Shown here: one piece after another, positions 9,010 to 17,935 of the stretch
Position numbering within the stretch: the first letter of the stretch is position 1
Layout: each line of letters starts with the position of its first letter
Origin: a virus
Virus record (IMG/VR): IMGVR_UViG_3300042924_004399
Span: 1 to 26,730 of that record
Length of the DNA: 26,730 nucleotides
Reading direction: 5' to 3' (one strand)
Program-made: the position numbers and the translations under genes
Notes under the pieces: generated by a model
The model's database searches: none
What the model was told of the DNA's origin: nothing
The model's input: only the letters and a program-made list of their open reading frames with translations

Positions 9010-11633
9010 TACAACTTCCTAACGCCGCCGCCGCGTGACGGTGGCAACAGTGGGGGTGGTGGGGCGACTACTGGAGCGGTTGGCATTACTGGCCCCATAA
9101 TGTCTGGCATACGAACAGACGGGGTTTTCGGGATAACAACCGATGGTGCCATTGCCGCTGGTGGAAGCACAGGTGGCAGTGAGCCGTACTGCTGCTTCTT
9201 CGTCGTCGGCATATTTCTAAAGAAACTATCTGAAGGCGTTTGCGTTGACGCAACGCCATATCCAGCAAAGATGCGCTCTGCTGCGGCAACATCCCGCTCC
9301 CTGCTGCTTGACTTTACCGACTCTGGGCGAAGGTCAACAACATCTGGAAGGCTAGAGGTGCCGCCAGTATCAAACCTATTGCCCGTTAGCTGGCCGCCCA
9401 TTGCAAGGAACTTGTTTGTTTCTTGGTCGCTCCTTTTTGCCCCAAGATCCTTGAGTCGGAATAGACCCTTGGCAACCTCTTCGTACTTGTCCATATTCGG
9501 CTTCACAAACGTGTTGTATTGTGCTGCCGCAGGATTGCCACGAAGACCAGCAGCCTGCGCTAGTTGGTCCACATTGGACGCCGATGATTCAAGTGCGGTT
9601 GCACGAATTGTGACTGACTCAGCAGTAAGCGCCTGAGACGCGGCCTCAATTCCTGCCCTCGCCGTTCGGTCAAGTCCTGCTGCCACCGTCAGCGCCAGTT
9701 CTGCGGCAGCGTCAAGGTCGGCAGCATCTACGCCATACTGCGTAAGCGCAGCTCGTCGAGCCTCTCGGTCCTCTGGTCTGAACGCTCCAGCATTAGCACC
9801 CTGTCGAATAAAAGGAATCGTGTCAATGAGTGGAAGTCTCCCATCCGTTGTGGCAGTTCCGAAATCAGCAAAGTCATCAATTTCATAATCGGCACCAGTT
9901 ACTGGAACCGAACCAGTCAACTCGTAGGCATCGCCAGATGGATTAACTCCATAAGTCTTTCCATTTGGCAACTCAAAGATATATCCAGTTAACGTTACTC
10001 CATCAGTTGATGAAACAGTTTTCTTTCCAAGAACGGAGACAACTGACGGAACCTTTGTTCCGTCGGGAAGAACAGTGAAGCTGACATACTGGTAAGAACC
10101 CTGTGCAGCACCAGCCGCTCGTGGAGGCTCAGTGGTAAATTGGCCAGTCTCTTTATTCCAGACTTTGACAGCGGCACCAGAACTAAGTGCTGCTGCGGCG
10201 TCAATAGTCAACGGAATATCTGACCATCTTGGTTCTCCGCCGTTAAGTGCTCCAGTTAGGGTTAGTGACTCCTCTGCATACGAACCGTTCATTGCATTTG
10301 CTTCGTTCTGCACAACGGAAAATTGTTCTGGGTAAAGACCCCTAAGTGATGGTCGATCTCCGTAGTAGGACTTTGCCGCTTTGGGATCAGGTTCGGCAAG
10401 GAACTTCCTATACTCATTGTCATAGAAGTCAATAAGCGAATCATCACCATTGGCACTAGCAACATCGCGTGCGTGTTTGCTGCTAACAACTGCAAACTCG
10501 TCAAAAGTGGTCAATGAGCCGTTACTTCTTGCAGTGTCAGCCCAGTCGTCAAAGTTGGCCTTACCGCCAGCAGCCTCAACCGCCTGAGCGTCAGTCATTC
10601 CGCTATCTAGAGTGTCCTCAAACCACTGTCGGAAACTTGCCCCATCGGTAATACCAAGGGCAATAAGCGACGGGTCAATTGACGAGCTGTTGCTATCAAG
10701 CCATTCGGCATACAGGCCCATAAGGTCTGGATTCTTAGTCAAATTCTTAAGGACATTTTCCGAACCGCTCATAATGTCTTCTACGGGGATTTCTACGCCG
10801 CCAATCTTTGTTTTGGCAAGATTAAAGACGTTGTTAAGAGTGTTTAGTGTTTTATTGAGTCGCGTGTTTGTTGGGCTATCCCCAACGGCTAGACCAGCCT
10901 GGGAAATGCTTGCCCCAACTGAGGTATACAGGTCGCTGTCCTTAGAGATGCCAGAGCCAACCATTCGATTCTTGAAGCTGTTCGCCCAAGACCTAAACTG
11001 TCCGCTTGTCGCAGTCCCAGCCTTGACGCGGTTCTGCCACTTAGTTGCCTCTGCGTTCCACTCATACTGGAAGGCATCATAGACTGCGTTCTTGTAGGCG
11101 GTGCTGTCTGGGTCTAGAACCTTGAGCGACTCAAGCGTAATCTTCTGGTACTCGGCAGCAGTCAGCTCTCCTCGAATAAGCCTCTGGCCTTGGTACTTCA
11201 AATAGGCGTTTGTCGTTGTCTCAATGGAGTTTGCGTAATCCGAGATGTCATTTGGATCGGTAGAAGTCTGCGCCTCATTACCAAGGAAGTCAATGATGTC
11301 CTGGTAGTTTGACCCATCGGTCGTATTGAATGTGGAGATCAACGCATTAAACTGCTTCTTGAGGTCGTAGTTATTTAGGTCGGACTTCTTTTGGAAGATT
11401 GCCTGATACTCAAGTGATCCTGGGGTGTAGCCAGATGCCGATGCCCACTGATCGTAGAACGCCTGAATGTCATTTGCGGTCGGTACCGCGCCGTTGTAGG
11501 CAGTTCCAGTTCGATAGGCATTGAGCAACGCCTGCTCCTCTGCGGAGTTTCGCTCGCGCAGGAGGCTAGTAATCAGCGCGGTAAGGTTCTGTCCGCCCGA
11601 ATTTGGGCTGGTGAATCGTCCTCGTCGTGCCAT
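9009..11633 (-). CDS. Large virion protein of unknown function
   Basis: This 874-residue protein is encoded between the portal and the 1284-residue protein. ATG 11633 overlaps the portal stop (TAATG). The first third is helical with many Tyr, Asn and Asp residues (for example ANDIQAFYDQWASASGYTPG). The middle has beta-rich stretches such as GSYQYVSFTVLPDGTKVPSV and a FELPNGKTYGVNPSG segment. A further helical part follows (RREALTQYGVDAADLDAAAE-like). The last 60 residues are proline-rich, with PPVLPPAAMAPSVVIP and APPPPLLPPSRGGG, then a basic end. No signal peptide or known catalytic motif is visible. It is probably a structural or internal protein that works with its large neighbour. I do not recognise a family. 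Confidence 0.5.
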   Translation of the reverse strand: MARRGRFTSPNSGGQNLTALITSLLRERNSAEEQALLNAYRTGTAYNGAVPTANDIQAFYDQWASASGYTPGSLEYQAIFQKKSDLNNYDLKKQFNALISTFNTTDGSNYQDIIDFLGNEAQTSTDPNDISDYANSIETTTNAYLKYQGQRLIRGELTAAEYQKITLESLKVLDPDSTAYKNAVYDAFQYEWNAEATKWQNRVKAGTATSGQFRSWANSFKNRMVGSGISKDSDLYTSVGASISQAGLAVGDSPTNTRLNKTLNTLNNVFNLAKTKIGGVEIPVEDIMSGSENVLKNLTKNPDLMGLYAEWLDSNSSSIDPSLIALGITDGASFRQWFEDTLDSGMTDAQAVEAAGGKANFDDWADTARSNGSLTTFDEFAVVSSKHARDVASANGDDSLIDFYDNEYRKFLAEPDPKAAKSYYGDRPSLRGLYPEQFSVVQNEANAMNGSYAEESLTLTGALNGGEPRWSDIPLTIDAAAALSSGAAVKVWNKETGQFTTEPPRAAGAAQGSYQYVSFTVLPDGTKVPSVVSVLGKKTVSSTDGVTLTGYIFELPNGKTYGVNPSGDAYELTGSVPVTGADYEIDDFADFGTATTDGRLPLIDTIPFIRQGANAGAFRPEDREARRAALTQYGVDAADLDAAAELALTVAAGLDRTARAGIEAASQALTAESVTIRATALESSASNVDQLAQAAGLRGNPAAAQYNTFVKPNMDKYEEVAKGLFRLKDLGAKRSDQETNKFLAMGGQLTGNRFDTGGTSSLPDVVDLRPESVKSSSRERDVAAAERIFAGYGVASTQTPSDSFFRNMPTTKKQQYGSLPPVLPPAAMAPSVVIPKTPSVRMPDIMGPVMPTAPVVAPPPPLLPPSRGGGVRKL

Positions 11634-13882
11634 TATGCAGGTACCTCATTGGTGCCAGTCGGCGCTGGGATAAGGTTCTCTTCCCCTGGCGCGGCGGCGT
11701 TTTCTGGCAGAGCCTCTGGCGGCAACTGCGCCTGATTCTCTGGCTGGTTTAGCGACTGACTCCCAGGAACGCCTTGCTGCATCGTGCGCTGGGCATTAGC
11801 GGCCTGTTCCTGGGTAATCATTGCCTGCTGCTGGAGCTGGGCTTGTCCTTGCATCTGCATCTGCTGCATCTGCTGCATCACCTGTGCCATCGTTGCGACG
11901 GACGCAGGGTTTAGCGTGGCATCAGTCTGCTCATCGCGGATGAGGTCCTTCTCGCCAATCGGATCTTCCACACCCACTCGATCCATGGCACGCTCGGCGC
12001 TCCACAGTCGGTTCTGGACCAGGTTGATCGCGGTGCTGGCAAGTTCCAGCGTGTCTCGTGGCGTCAGTTCTGGCGCAACGATGTCAATGCGGTACTGGCC
12101 GCCAACGATTTCTGCAACGGCTGGGTTCTTGATTTCCCAAATACGGGCGCACATCTCCCAGACCTGTCGCATCCACTGGTAGAACACCTTGCGCTTCGGA
12201 GCAAGGCGTGCTTCGTAGTTCGCGATAAGCGCGGCAATGGCTCGTGACGAACCAAGTACCTGCGCGGGTGCGAGACCAAGGAGCAGGTCGTTCAATCCCG
12301 TTGCCACAGCAAGTTCTCGGTCGATACGACCGATGTACTGCTCAATCTGGAACGACGGGATGAACGGCTGGATGGCACGGAGTTCGTTGCCAGGTCCAGG
12401 GGTTGCGACGCGACCTGGCTTTGGTAGCGCGTTTGGCGGTACCTCATCAGGAGCCTCTGGTCCAACGAGCTGCCACATCTGCCCACCAACGATGGACTGA
12501 ATCATCTGCGCCATAGCGGTGACTCGCTCGTCCTTCTCGCGGAGCAACTGCTCGGCATCGTAGAGTGCTGGCTTACCGTATGGGCTACCAGGGATCTTGC
12601 CGTTTGGAAGGTGGACATACGGAATCTGTCCCTGATACTCAGGGTGCGCGTCGTTCTTTACCAGCGAGTTGCCGACAAAGATGGCGTTGTACACAAGTGG
12701 AGCCTTGCCTGGCTTGGTTGGTACCTTGTACCAGTAGTCGTAGACCTCAACCTGCATCTGCTCGTAGGCAGTCTCTCGGCGGAGCGGATTGCGCTCAAAG
12801 GTGTTGGACCACACATTGCCGATTGGATCGTCGTGTGTGCCACGAGTCGTGTATGGGAAATACTTGTCGCCCTGCTTGACAGGGATGACATCTACGCCGT
12901 AGTCCTCTTGGACTGACTGTGGTGACATACCGTAGCAGTAGAGCGCCCAGTCTAGGCGGTTGAAGTCGCTGTCGCCAAAGCCAAGGTAGAGGTTCTCTGG
13001 TCGCTCAATGACGCTGACCTTTGGAAGTTCCGCAACTGGATCCCAGAAGACCTTAGCCGCCGTATGGCCGTAGAGTTCCTTGAGAAGCGCAGCGTGCTCG
13101 TGGAGCAAGTCCATCTCGTTGGCATCCCACCAGCGGAAGTAAAGTCGCTCGCGCAGTTGTGCGGCGTCGCGCTCTTCAGTCGTTGGTCCAGTGGCAACAT
13201 AGTTGACGACTGGTCGCACCGCTTGGATAGAGGCTGGGATCTGGACATAGGCGTGGTGGATGTTGACCGAGACGTGCGCTCGACCAGCAAGCCGTGCGCT
13301 TGGATCATCTGCCCAGTGGTCAGCACCGCCAAGGGTGATGGTCTCTGGGTGATAGAGGTTGTCCATGCGGCGGAAGAGCGAGCGCAGTCGGTTCTGCTCT
13401 GGCTCAACCAACTGCTTGCGACCAAGGATTTCCTGGAGAAGCAGGTGTGCCTCGTCCTTGCTTGGGTCAATCCCCTGTCCGCTGAGTGAGGTCTCGGACA
13501 TCTTGACGGAAGCCTGTTCGCCAAGGGTGAGCTTCTCAAAGTTCGGCTTGATGCGCGTAGAAGCGCGGTTTCGTGCCGTGATGGATGGGTCGTTGATGCC
13601 AATGCCAGCACCGCCAGCGATTGACTGGTTTGCCTGACCCTTGACCGAACCCTGCTTGTTGATGCTGATGTTCGTAAAGACTGGAGCGGTGGCAATTGGC
13701 TTGCCAGCAGCGGCAGCCGCAACGATACGCTGACCCTTGGCTAGTTTGCGTGCCTTCTCGGTCGCAGTGCCAATAGAAGCAATCTGCTCAGGCGTGGCGA
13801 TATCAGGGTCAGTCGTGTACTGCGCTGGAATCGCCCGCGTTCCTTCGAACGCTGCGGGGATCTTTCGTACCTTGTCGGCCAT
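11633..13882 (-). CDS. Portal protein
   Basis: This 749-residue protein is expected to form the dodecameric ring through which DNA is packaged and ejected. ATG 13882 overlaps the terminase TGA (TGATG). After a disordered N-terminal 110 residues, the core includes RLRSLFRRMDNLYHPE, a conserved-looking HVSVNIHHAYVQIPASIQAV segment and a repeated aromatic/acidic pattern (YFRWWDANEMDLL). It also has KVFWDPV and a long C-terminal helical region with QMIQSIVGGQMWQLVG. The end is glutamine- and methionine-rich, with repeated QQMQ, a common portal tail. Position directly after terminase large subunit and the size support the call. No protease or MuF fusion is visible. Confidence 0.8.
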   Translation of the reverse strand: MADKVRKIPAAFEGTRAIPAQYTTDPDIATPEQIASIGTATEKARKLAKGQRIVAAAAAGKPIATAPVFTNISINKQGSVKGQANQSIAGGAGIGINDPSITARNRASTRIKPNFEKLTLGEQASVKMSETSLSGQGIDPSKDEAHLLLQEILGRKQLVEPEQNRLRSLFRRMDNLYHPETITLGGADHWADDPSARLAGRAHVSVNIHHAYVQIPASIQAVRPVVNYVATGPTTEERDAAQLRERLYFRWWDANEMDLLHEHAALLKELYGHTAAKVFWDPVAELPKVSVIERPENLYLGFGDSDFNRLDWALYCYGMSPQSVQEDYGVDVIPVKQGDKYFPYTTRGTHDDPIGNVWSNTFERNPLRRETAYEQMQVEVYDYWYKVPTKPGKAPLVYNAIFVGNSLVKNDAHPEYQGQIPYVHLPNGKIPGSPYGKPALYDAEQLLREKDERVTAMAQMIQSIVGGQMWQLVGPEAPDEVPPNALPKPGRVATPGPGNELRAIQPFIPSFQIEQYIGRIDRELAVATGLNDLLLGLAPAQVLGSSRAIAALIANYEARLAPKRKVFYQWMRQVWEMCARIWEIKNPAVAEIVGGQYRIDIVAPELTPRDTLELASTAINLVQNRLWSAERAMDRVGVEDPIGEKDLIRDEQTDATLNPASVATMAQVMQQMQQMQMQGQAQLQQQAMITQEQAANAQRTMQQGVPGSQSLNQPENQAQLPPEALPENAAAPGEENLIPAPTGTNEVPA

Positions 13883-15381
13883 CAGTCACTCACTCCAAAA
13901 TATGTGAACACTGGATCGTTCACGGGCTTCTCTGGGTTTCGCAAAGCGTGTCGCACAGCAATGGCCAGTGCCATCACTGCATCTTGCTCCAGCTTCTTAT
14001 CATCCAATTTGTAGGTGAGGAGTTGCCTTCGCATCTCATCCCACGCACCGCCAGTTGGCAGTTCGATTTGTCCCTTGTCTAGGACCGCCTTCAAGTCATT
14101 GAGGAGTTCCACCTTCTTCGCCTTGGTGCCACCGAAGTCAAACCCTCGGAGCGGACGGATGATGCTGAACTCCTGCTGAAATAGTCGTCCACCGAGTCCT
14201 GTGGAGTCGACGATGGTGGTGCAGTACGCACCGTCCTGTTGGTAGAGGAGATGTCCTTCGCGGACCATGTTCACGACGGCAGAGATGCTCTGCTTGCCGC
14301 CACGCTTTCTAATCCGCGTGCCGCGAAGGAGTTTTCTGTCAGTAATGTCGAGTGTAATCGCCCACGTTGCGTCATGTGAAATCCCTGGGTCTACACCCTG
14401 GACATACTTATGGTGACGTGTCGGGCCTAACTCTGCGACTCCTGATTTGAATACTGCCTGAATGGACTGAGACCAGAAGAATGCGTCTCGTGCCTCAATG
14501 AAGAATCCGTCAATGTTCTGTGGGATGAGGTACTCAGCCTGTTGGCGAACAACATCATCAAAGTTCTCTTGGGTCAATCCGTAGCCGATGTTGTCACGAG
14601 TGGACAATCGGAACGAGATGAACTTGTTGTCGCGGGCTGGGTTGTCGGGGTTGCCCTTCTCCCACAGATCTGCGTATTCGTTGAACCCCTCGGTCGGCGT
14701 TCCAATGAAGTGGAGTGGTCCGCCAGTGGAGAGTCGTCGGAGGTTCAGTACCTCTTGGTAGATCATCAGCAAGTGCGGCTCAAACGCCGCTTCGTCAAAG
14801 GAGATGCCGTTCATATCCTTACCAAGGAGAGCCTTTGCTCGATCCTGTGTGGTGCGGAAGTGGATGCTTGCCCCACCGACGATGGGATTGAACTTGATCC
14901 ACGGATACTCACCGCGATACTTCTTGGTGGTCTCTACGATCTTACCAAGTTCTGTGACCATGGGACAACCACGACCTTTTTGGGCGGGGTGCTGGCCAGT
15001 GAGGATGGTCTCAATCTCTCGGAAGACTAGCTCTGCGGTCTCCTGCTGGATACCAATGTGGAACCAGTCATAGGGAGAGTCTAGCCATGCAAGGTGGGAC
15101 TTGGGATCACCATATTTCGGGTTTGGAAGTCCCAGTTTGTACAAGGCGTGGTGGAAACAGACCACCGCCATTGCCATCGTTTTACCCGCACGGTTCCCAG
15201 CGGATACAACTGTTGTGATGTATTTCGGTCGGTACCCAGACTCATCGCGCTCGGAGCAGGACTTCCACCATGCAACCTGTCCAGGATTGCCCTGGATGCC
15301 AAGCCACCTGCGAGCAAAGAACTCGATGTCAGAGCGACCACGAGCCAGATCGACCGCAACCTCATTGGCTAGTTGCTTCAA
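13882..15381 (-). CDS. terL: Terminase large subunit (packaging ATPase and nuclease)
   Basis: This motor protein cuts concatemeric DNA and drives it into the procapsid. Using the TTG at 15381, it is 499 residues. A Walker A motif GNRAGKT lies at about 62-68 and a Walker B GISFDEA ends near 198. The RNase H-like nuclease has three acidic positions: GVDPGISHDA (D about 331), TIVDSTG (D about 392) and LEQDAVMALA (D about 467). The frame is open upstream to another TTG at 15447. The 15381 start is preferred because it gives a four-base TTGA overlap with the upstream stop instead of a 70-base overlap, and the extra 22 residues look like out-of-frame sequence. No ATG or GTG start is available before Walker A. 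Confidence 0.9.
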   Translation of the reverse strand: MKQLANEVAVDLARGRSDIEFFARRWLGIQGNPGQVAWWKSCSERDESGYRPKYITTVVSAGNRAGKTMAMAVVCFHHALYKLGLPNPKYGDPKSHLAWLDSPYDWFHIGIQQETAELVFREIETILTGQHPAQKGRGCPMVTELGKIVETTKKYRGEYPWIKFNPIVGGASIHFRTTQDRAKALLGKDMNGISFDEAAFEPHLLMIYQEVLNLRRLSTGGPLHFIGTPTEGFNEYADLWEKGNPDNPARDNKFISFRLSTRDNIGYGLTQENFDDVVRQQAEYLIPQNIDGFFIEARDAFFWSQSIQAVFKSGVAELGPTRHHKYVQGVDPGISHDATWAITLDITDRKLLRGTRIRKRGGKQSISAVVNMVREGHLLYQQDGAYCTTIVDSTGLGGRLFQQEFSIIRPLRGFDFGGTKAKKVELLNDLKAVLDKGQIELPTGGAWDEMRRQLLTYKLDDKKLEQDAVMALAIAVRHALRNPEKPVNDPVFTYFGVSD

Positions 15382-15677
15382 GCCTTGTTGCGCTTGCTGA
15401 TCGCGGCTGCCTTTGCACGGGCATCCGTCTTGCTGCTGGCGCCCCAAGCCTGAAGACTAAGGAGCAAGCGCGTCGGTCGACCTTTCTCGTCGCGCTCAGG
15501 ACCAGGCATACCGCCCATACGGGCGAGGAAAGAGGCTCGTCGCGGATTATCTCCGCTCTTGACTGGAGCCTTCAGCGTGCCGCCAGTCTGCGCCTTGTAG
15601 GACGCACGACCCTTGGCATTCAATCCGCCCTGCGGATTCTTGCCTTCCTTGCGTTGCCATGCAGCACTCTTGGGCAT
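15378..15677 (-). CDS. Small basic phage protein next to terminase
   Basis: This 99-residue, strongly basic protein has the pattern MPKSAAWQRKEGKNPQGGLN, then a KGRASYKAQTGGTLKAPVKS segment and RRASFLARMGGMPGPERD. I recall similar short proteins beside terminase genes in aquatic phages, annotated only as domains of unknown function. ATG 15677 overlaps the stop of the GT2 gene (TAATG), and its TGA overlaps the terminase TTG. Its position and basic charge would suit a DNA-binding packaging accessory, including a small-terminase role, but nothing shows this directly. Confidence 0.6.
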   Translation of the reverse strand: MPKSAAWQRKEGKNPQGGLNAKGRASYKAQTGGTLKAPVKSGDNPRRASFLARMGGMPGPERDEKGRPTRLLLSLQAWGASSKTDARAKAAAISKRNKA

Positions 15678-16216
15678 TACTTCACCTCATTGTGGGAATA
15701 TAGGACTTTGGGTACGAACTCAATCTTGCCGCTAAGTGCGGCCAGTCGATTGATGAAGGTGCCGTCCGCTTCGTAGTGGCGGTCGGTGTAGCCAGCCTTG
15801 CGAGCGTAGCTGGTCTTGGCAATGTAGTTGCCAGAAGTGGATTGACCAAGAGCAAAGGACGGGGTGTGGTTCTTGCTCCAGCCGCAGTATATCACATCTG
15901 CGCCACCTGATGCAGATTCCATCATTTCTTGGATGAAGGTCTGGTCGTAGGAGTCGTCGTGATTGAACCACGCGGTGTATTCAGATGTCGCCAGGTCAAG
16001 CCCCTTGGCCCTCTTGTCGTGACCCCAATCGTTGAGGTTGGGTTCTTCGTAGAACCTGACCCACGGAAACCGCTGCCAAACGCCCTCAAGGTTAATCTTA
16101 GAGCAGAGAGCAATGATTTCATCAGGCTTCTGGGTTTGCTTGCCCAGCAGCTCCAGGATACGAACAAGGTTCTCCGAGTCCGCATGAGCAGTTACCACGA
16201 CGGTGATGCTCGCCAT
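15677..16216 (-). CDS. Short GT2-like glycosyltransferase
   Basis: This 179-residue protein has a GT-A nucleotide-sugar fold pattern. The first strand reads MASITVVVTAHADSENLVRI. A second QTQKPDEIIAL segment follows, and SEYTAWFNHDDSYDQTFI carries an HDD at 86-88 where the metal-binding DxD normally lies. An aromatic ending with a late YEADGTFINRLAAL helix is also consistent. It is shorter than most GT2 enzymes (about 220-300), so it may be a minimal catalytic domain. The start is chosen by a GGGAGAATC ribosome-binding site before ATG 16216, which lies inside the end of the upstream nucleotidyltransferase frame. The two probably serve one sugar-modification pathway; substrate unknown. Confidence 0.72.
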   Translation of the reverse strand: MASITVVVTAHADSENLVRILELLGKQTQKPDEIIALCSKINLEGVWQRFPWVRFYEEPNLNDWGHDKRAKGLDLATSEYTAWFNHDDSYDQTFIQEMMESASGGADVIYCGWSKNHTPSFALGQSTSGNYIAKTSYARKAGYTDRHYEADGTFINRLAALSGKIEFVPKVLYSHNEVK

Positions 16217-16640
16217 TGATTCTCCCTATAATGTCGCTGGTGGAGATGCCAGCGGTATATGGAATGTACAACATCTCGATATCTTTGGTGTCTAGCCAAT
16301 GCTGGCTGATGTTGAGTTGGGTCAGAAGGCTATTGCCAGTCCAGTCATCGCCGTGGGCAATGTACTTGATTGTGCAATCACGCGGCATTGCGTCAATGGT
16401 GACCCAACTGTCTTCGTTGCCAATGTTGACGACAACCTTGTCCACGAATCGACACGCATCCAGCGCATCGTAGCGTTCTGCCAGAGAGAGGATTGGTCGC
16501 CGCTTATACCGAGCAGCAAACTGGTCTGTGTTGAGGGCAACGATTACCTTGCCGTACTCCGCGCACTTGCTGAGGAAGTTGATGTGTCCAGAGTGGAACA
16601 GATCAAATGTTCCACCGACATAGACCCACTTGTCGGGCAT
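16122..16640 (-). CDS. Cytidylyltransferase-like nucleotidyltransferase
   Basis: This enzyme likely activates an alcohol or sugar phosphate with CTP, as in glycerol-3-phosphate cytidylyltransferase (TagD-like) or related ADP-heptose synthases. The signature GGTFDLFHSGH lies at 9-19 and the second motif GISTSDIIGRI at about 131-141. The 172-residue frame continues 31 codons past that motif, and those codons overlap the following glycosyltransferase by 95 bases in another frame. This tail is Gly-, Cys- and Pro-rich and unlike the family, which normally ends soon after the ISTS helix. ATG 16640 overlaps the lysin stop (TAATG). Together with the GT2 gene it suggests a surface-polymer or virion-decoration step. 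Confidence 0.8.
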   Translation of the reverse strand: MPDKWVYVGGTFDLFHSGHINFLSKCAEYGKVIVALNTDQFAARYKRRPILSLAERYDALDACRFVDKVVVNIGNEDSWVTIDAMPRDCTIKYIAHGDDWTGNSLLTQLNISQHWLDTKDIEMLYIPYTAGISTSDIIGRINGEHHRRGNCSCGLGEPCSYPGAAGQANPEA

Positions 16641-17761
16641 TACTTTTTCTTCTGAACGCCGTAGTCCGTGGAGCTTGGATCAAGCGCCTTCACGATAACC
16701 TGGAGCGCCGAAGCGAGTCCAGCGGAGAGCACCAGACGGAAGTCTCCCCCGTTGATGTCTAGGAGCGGAATGCCCAATCCAAGGGCAACCGAGATGCTGA
16801 CGGTCAGGAATGTCCGAACCGCGTCAAGAATCATCTCGTCAATCTTGCTGTTGTCTGCGATGTACTTAAACCATGCGCTAATCTTACCCACGGTGGTCTT
16901 CTCCTTCTTGGCGGCCTCAGCCGCGCTTCCTGCCAGAGCCAGACCCTTTGCTCCGATTGATGCCCAGTCGACCTTTTCTAGGGCTTTTACCGCAACATCC
17001 AACTGGGATGGTGTCTTAGTACTAGATTCTACTTTTGGAGCCTCTACGGGCTTCCTAGGTGCCTCTACGTTGATTGTGGGGACTACCTGCGCGACCACTG
17101 GAGTTGCGACTGGGGCGGCTACCTTGCCAGGGTGCGTGACGATGAGCAGGCACTTGTAGTCGACTGCGACCTTCTTTGCCTTGACCTTGCTGTTGGCAAT
17201 CTGCTTGAGCTGCTCTTCGGTAACTGGTACGCCAAACTTCTCGGCGGCAACCTTCTCGTCACGAGTAGGACACGCCCACTGCCAGCCGTGGTCTGCACAC
17301 CAGCCAGCGGAAGTCATATGACCATAGCCATCAGTAATCTTCTTGGCGTCTTTCTTGGTCCAGTAGCGTCGCCAGCCGTCGTGCCACTTGCTAATCGCTA
17401 CGCCTGCTGGGTAGCCGACAGGCTGCTGCACCCACACCATCAGTGCGGCACCAGCCTTGGCAGCGGTGACGGCATCAGCCCACGACTTTGCGTAGCGAGC
17501 ATGTCCACCGAGTACCGCAACCGTCTGAGCAGCCTCTTTGAGGGAACCGCCAGCATCGCTGACGCCTTGCTTATCCTTGCGGCCAGTCGCCTTCTCAAAC
17601 GCGGCAACGCCTTGGGCAGCGGTGTAGTCGACCGTGTAGCCAGAAGCCCACGAGACTGCGGCGGCGCACGATGACCAGGTGCAGTCATCCAGCACCTGCT
17701 TGGCGCCCTTCTGCTGTGCCTCAGCGTCAGCGTAGAGTTGCGACTTGACCCGATACTGCAT
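16640..17761 (-). CDS. Cysteine-peptidase-like endolysin with holin-like C-terminus
   Basis: The 373-residue protein appears to join an enzyme to a membrane domain. The N-terminal 170 residues contain VLDDCTWSSCAAAVSWASG (C27 and C32) and DGYGHMTSAGW (H148). This is the Cys...His order of C39/papain-like peptidases seen in some phage lysins. A Lys/Pro/Val-rich linker spans about 205-265. The C-terminus has two hydrophobic helices at about 315-334 and 341-360, separated by the turn DINGGD, and ends KKK. This resembles a phage holin rather than a wall-binding domain. ATG 17761 lies three bases after the stop of a small holin-like gene. The peptidase assignment is from motifs only, and no amidase zinc triad or muramidase motif is visible. 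Confidence 0.62.
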   Translation of the reverse strand: MQYRVKSQLYADAEAQQKGAKQVLDDCTWSSCAAAVSWASGYTVDYTAAQGVAAFEKATGRKDKQGVSDAGGSLKEAAQTVAVLGGHARYAKSWADAVTAAKAGAALMVWVQQPVGYPAGVAISKWHDGWRRYWTKKDAKKITDGYGHMTSAGWCADHGWQWACPTRDEKVAAEKFGVPVTEEQLKQIANSKVKAKKVAVDYKCLLIVTHPGKVAAPVATPVVAQVVPTINVEAPRKPVEAPKVESSTKTPSQLDVAVKALEKVDWASIGAKGLALAGSAAEAAKKEKTTVGKISAWFKYIADNSKIDEMILDAVRTFLTVSISVALGLGIPLLDINGGDFRLVLSAGLASALQVIVKALDPSSTDYGVQKKK

Positions 17762-17764
17762 TCG

Positions 17765-17935
17765 TTAATCCTTCCAGCGTAGTGGTCCCGTCAGGAACCA
17801 TACTAGTGTCAACCCCGTGAAGATTGATGCCATTGTGTCTCGTGTTGCCCCTTCTGGTAGCACCACGACTGCGAAGAGAAGTCCGAGGATCGTCCAAGAC
17901 CCACCGACTAGATCGTTAATAATTCTTGTAATCAC
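17765..17935 (-). CDS. Small two-helix membrane protein, holin candidate
   Basis: A 56-residue frame starts at GTG 17935, overlapping the preceding TGA by four bases (GTGA), and ends TAA three bases before the lysin ATG. It has two hydrophobic segments, [15 protein letters not shown] and [17 protein letters not shown], joined by a short polar loop (EGATRDTM), and a charged end RWKD. Size, topology and position directly before a lysin fit a class II holin or an antiholin partner to the lysin's own membrane tail. It could also be an accessory membrane protein. Confidence 0.7.
   Translation of the reverse strand: MITRIINDLVGGSWTILGLLFAVVVLPEGATRDTMASIFTGLTLVWFLTGPLRWKD

Noticed and set aside
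8944-9636. 230-codon plus-strand frame
   Set aside because: It is antisense to the junction of the two giant virion genes, which are coupled and gene-like; the frame has no recognisable features.
12952-13722. 256-codon minus-strand frame within the portal gene
   Set aside because: It is in another frame of the portal, Ser/Arg/Leu-rich as expected for a shadow frame, with no separate start signals.
15382-15447. Longer N-terminus for the terminase from TTG 15447
   Set aside because: It would add 22 Gln/Cys-rich residues entirely overlapping the upstream gene; the TTGA overlap at 15381 is a cleaner start.
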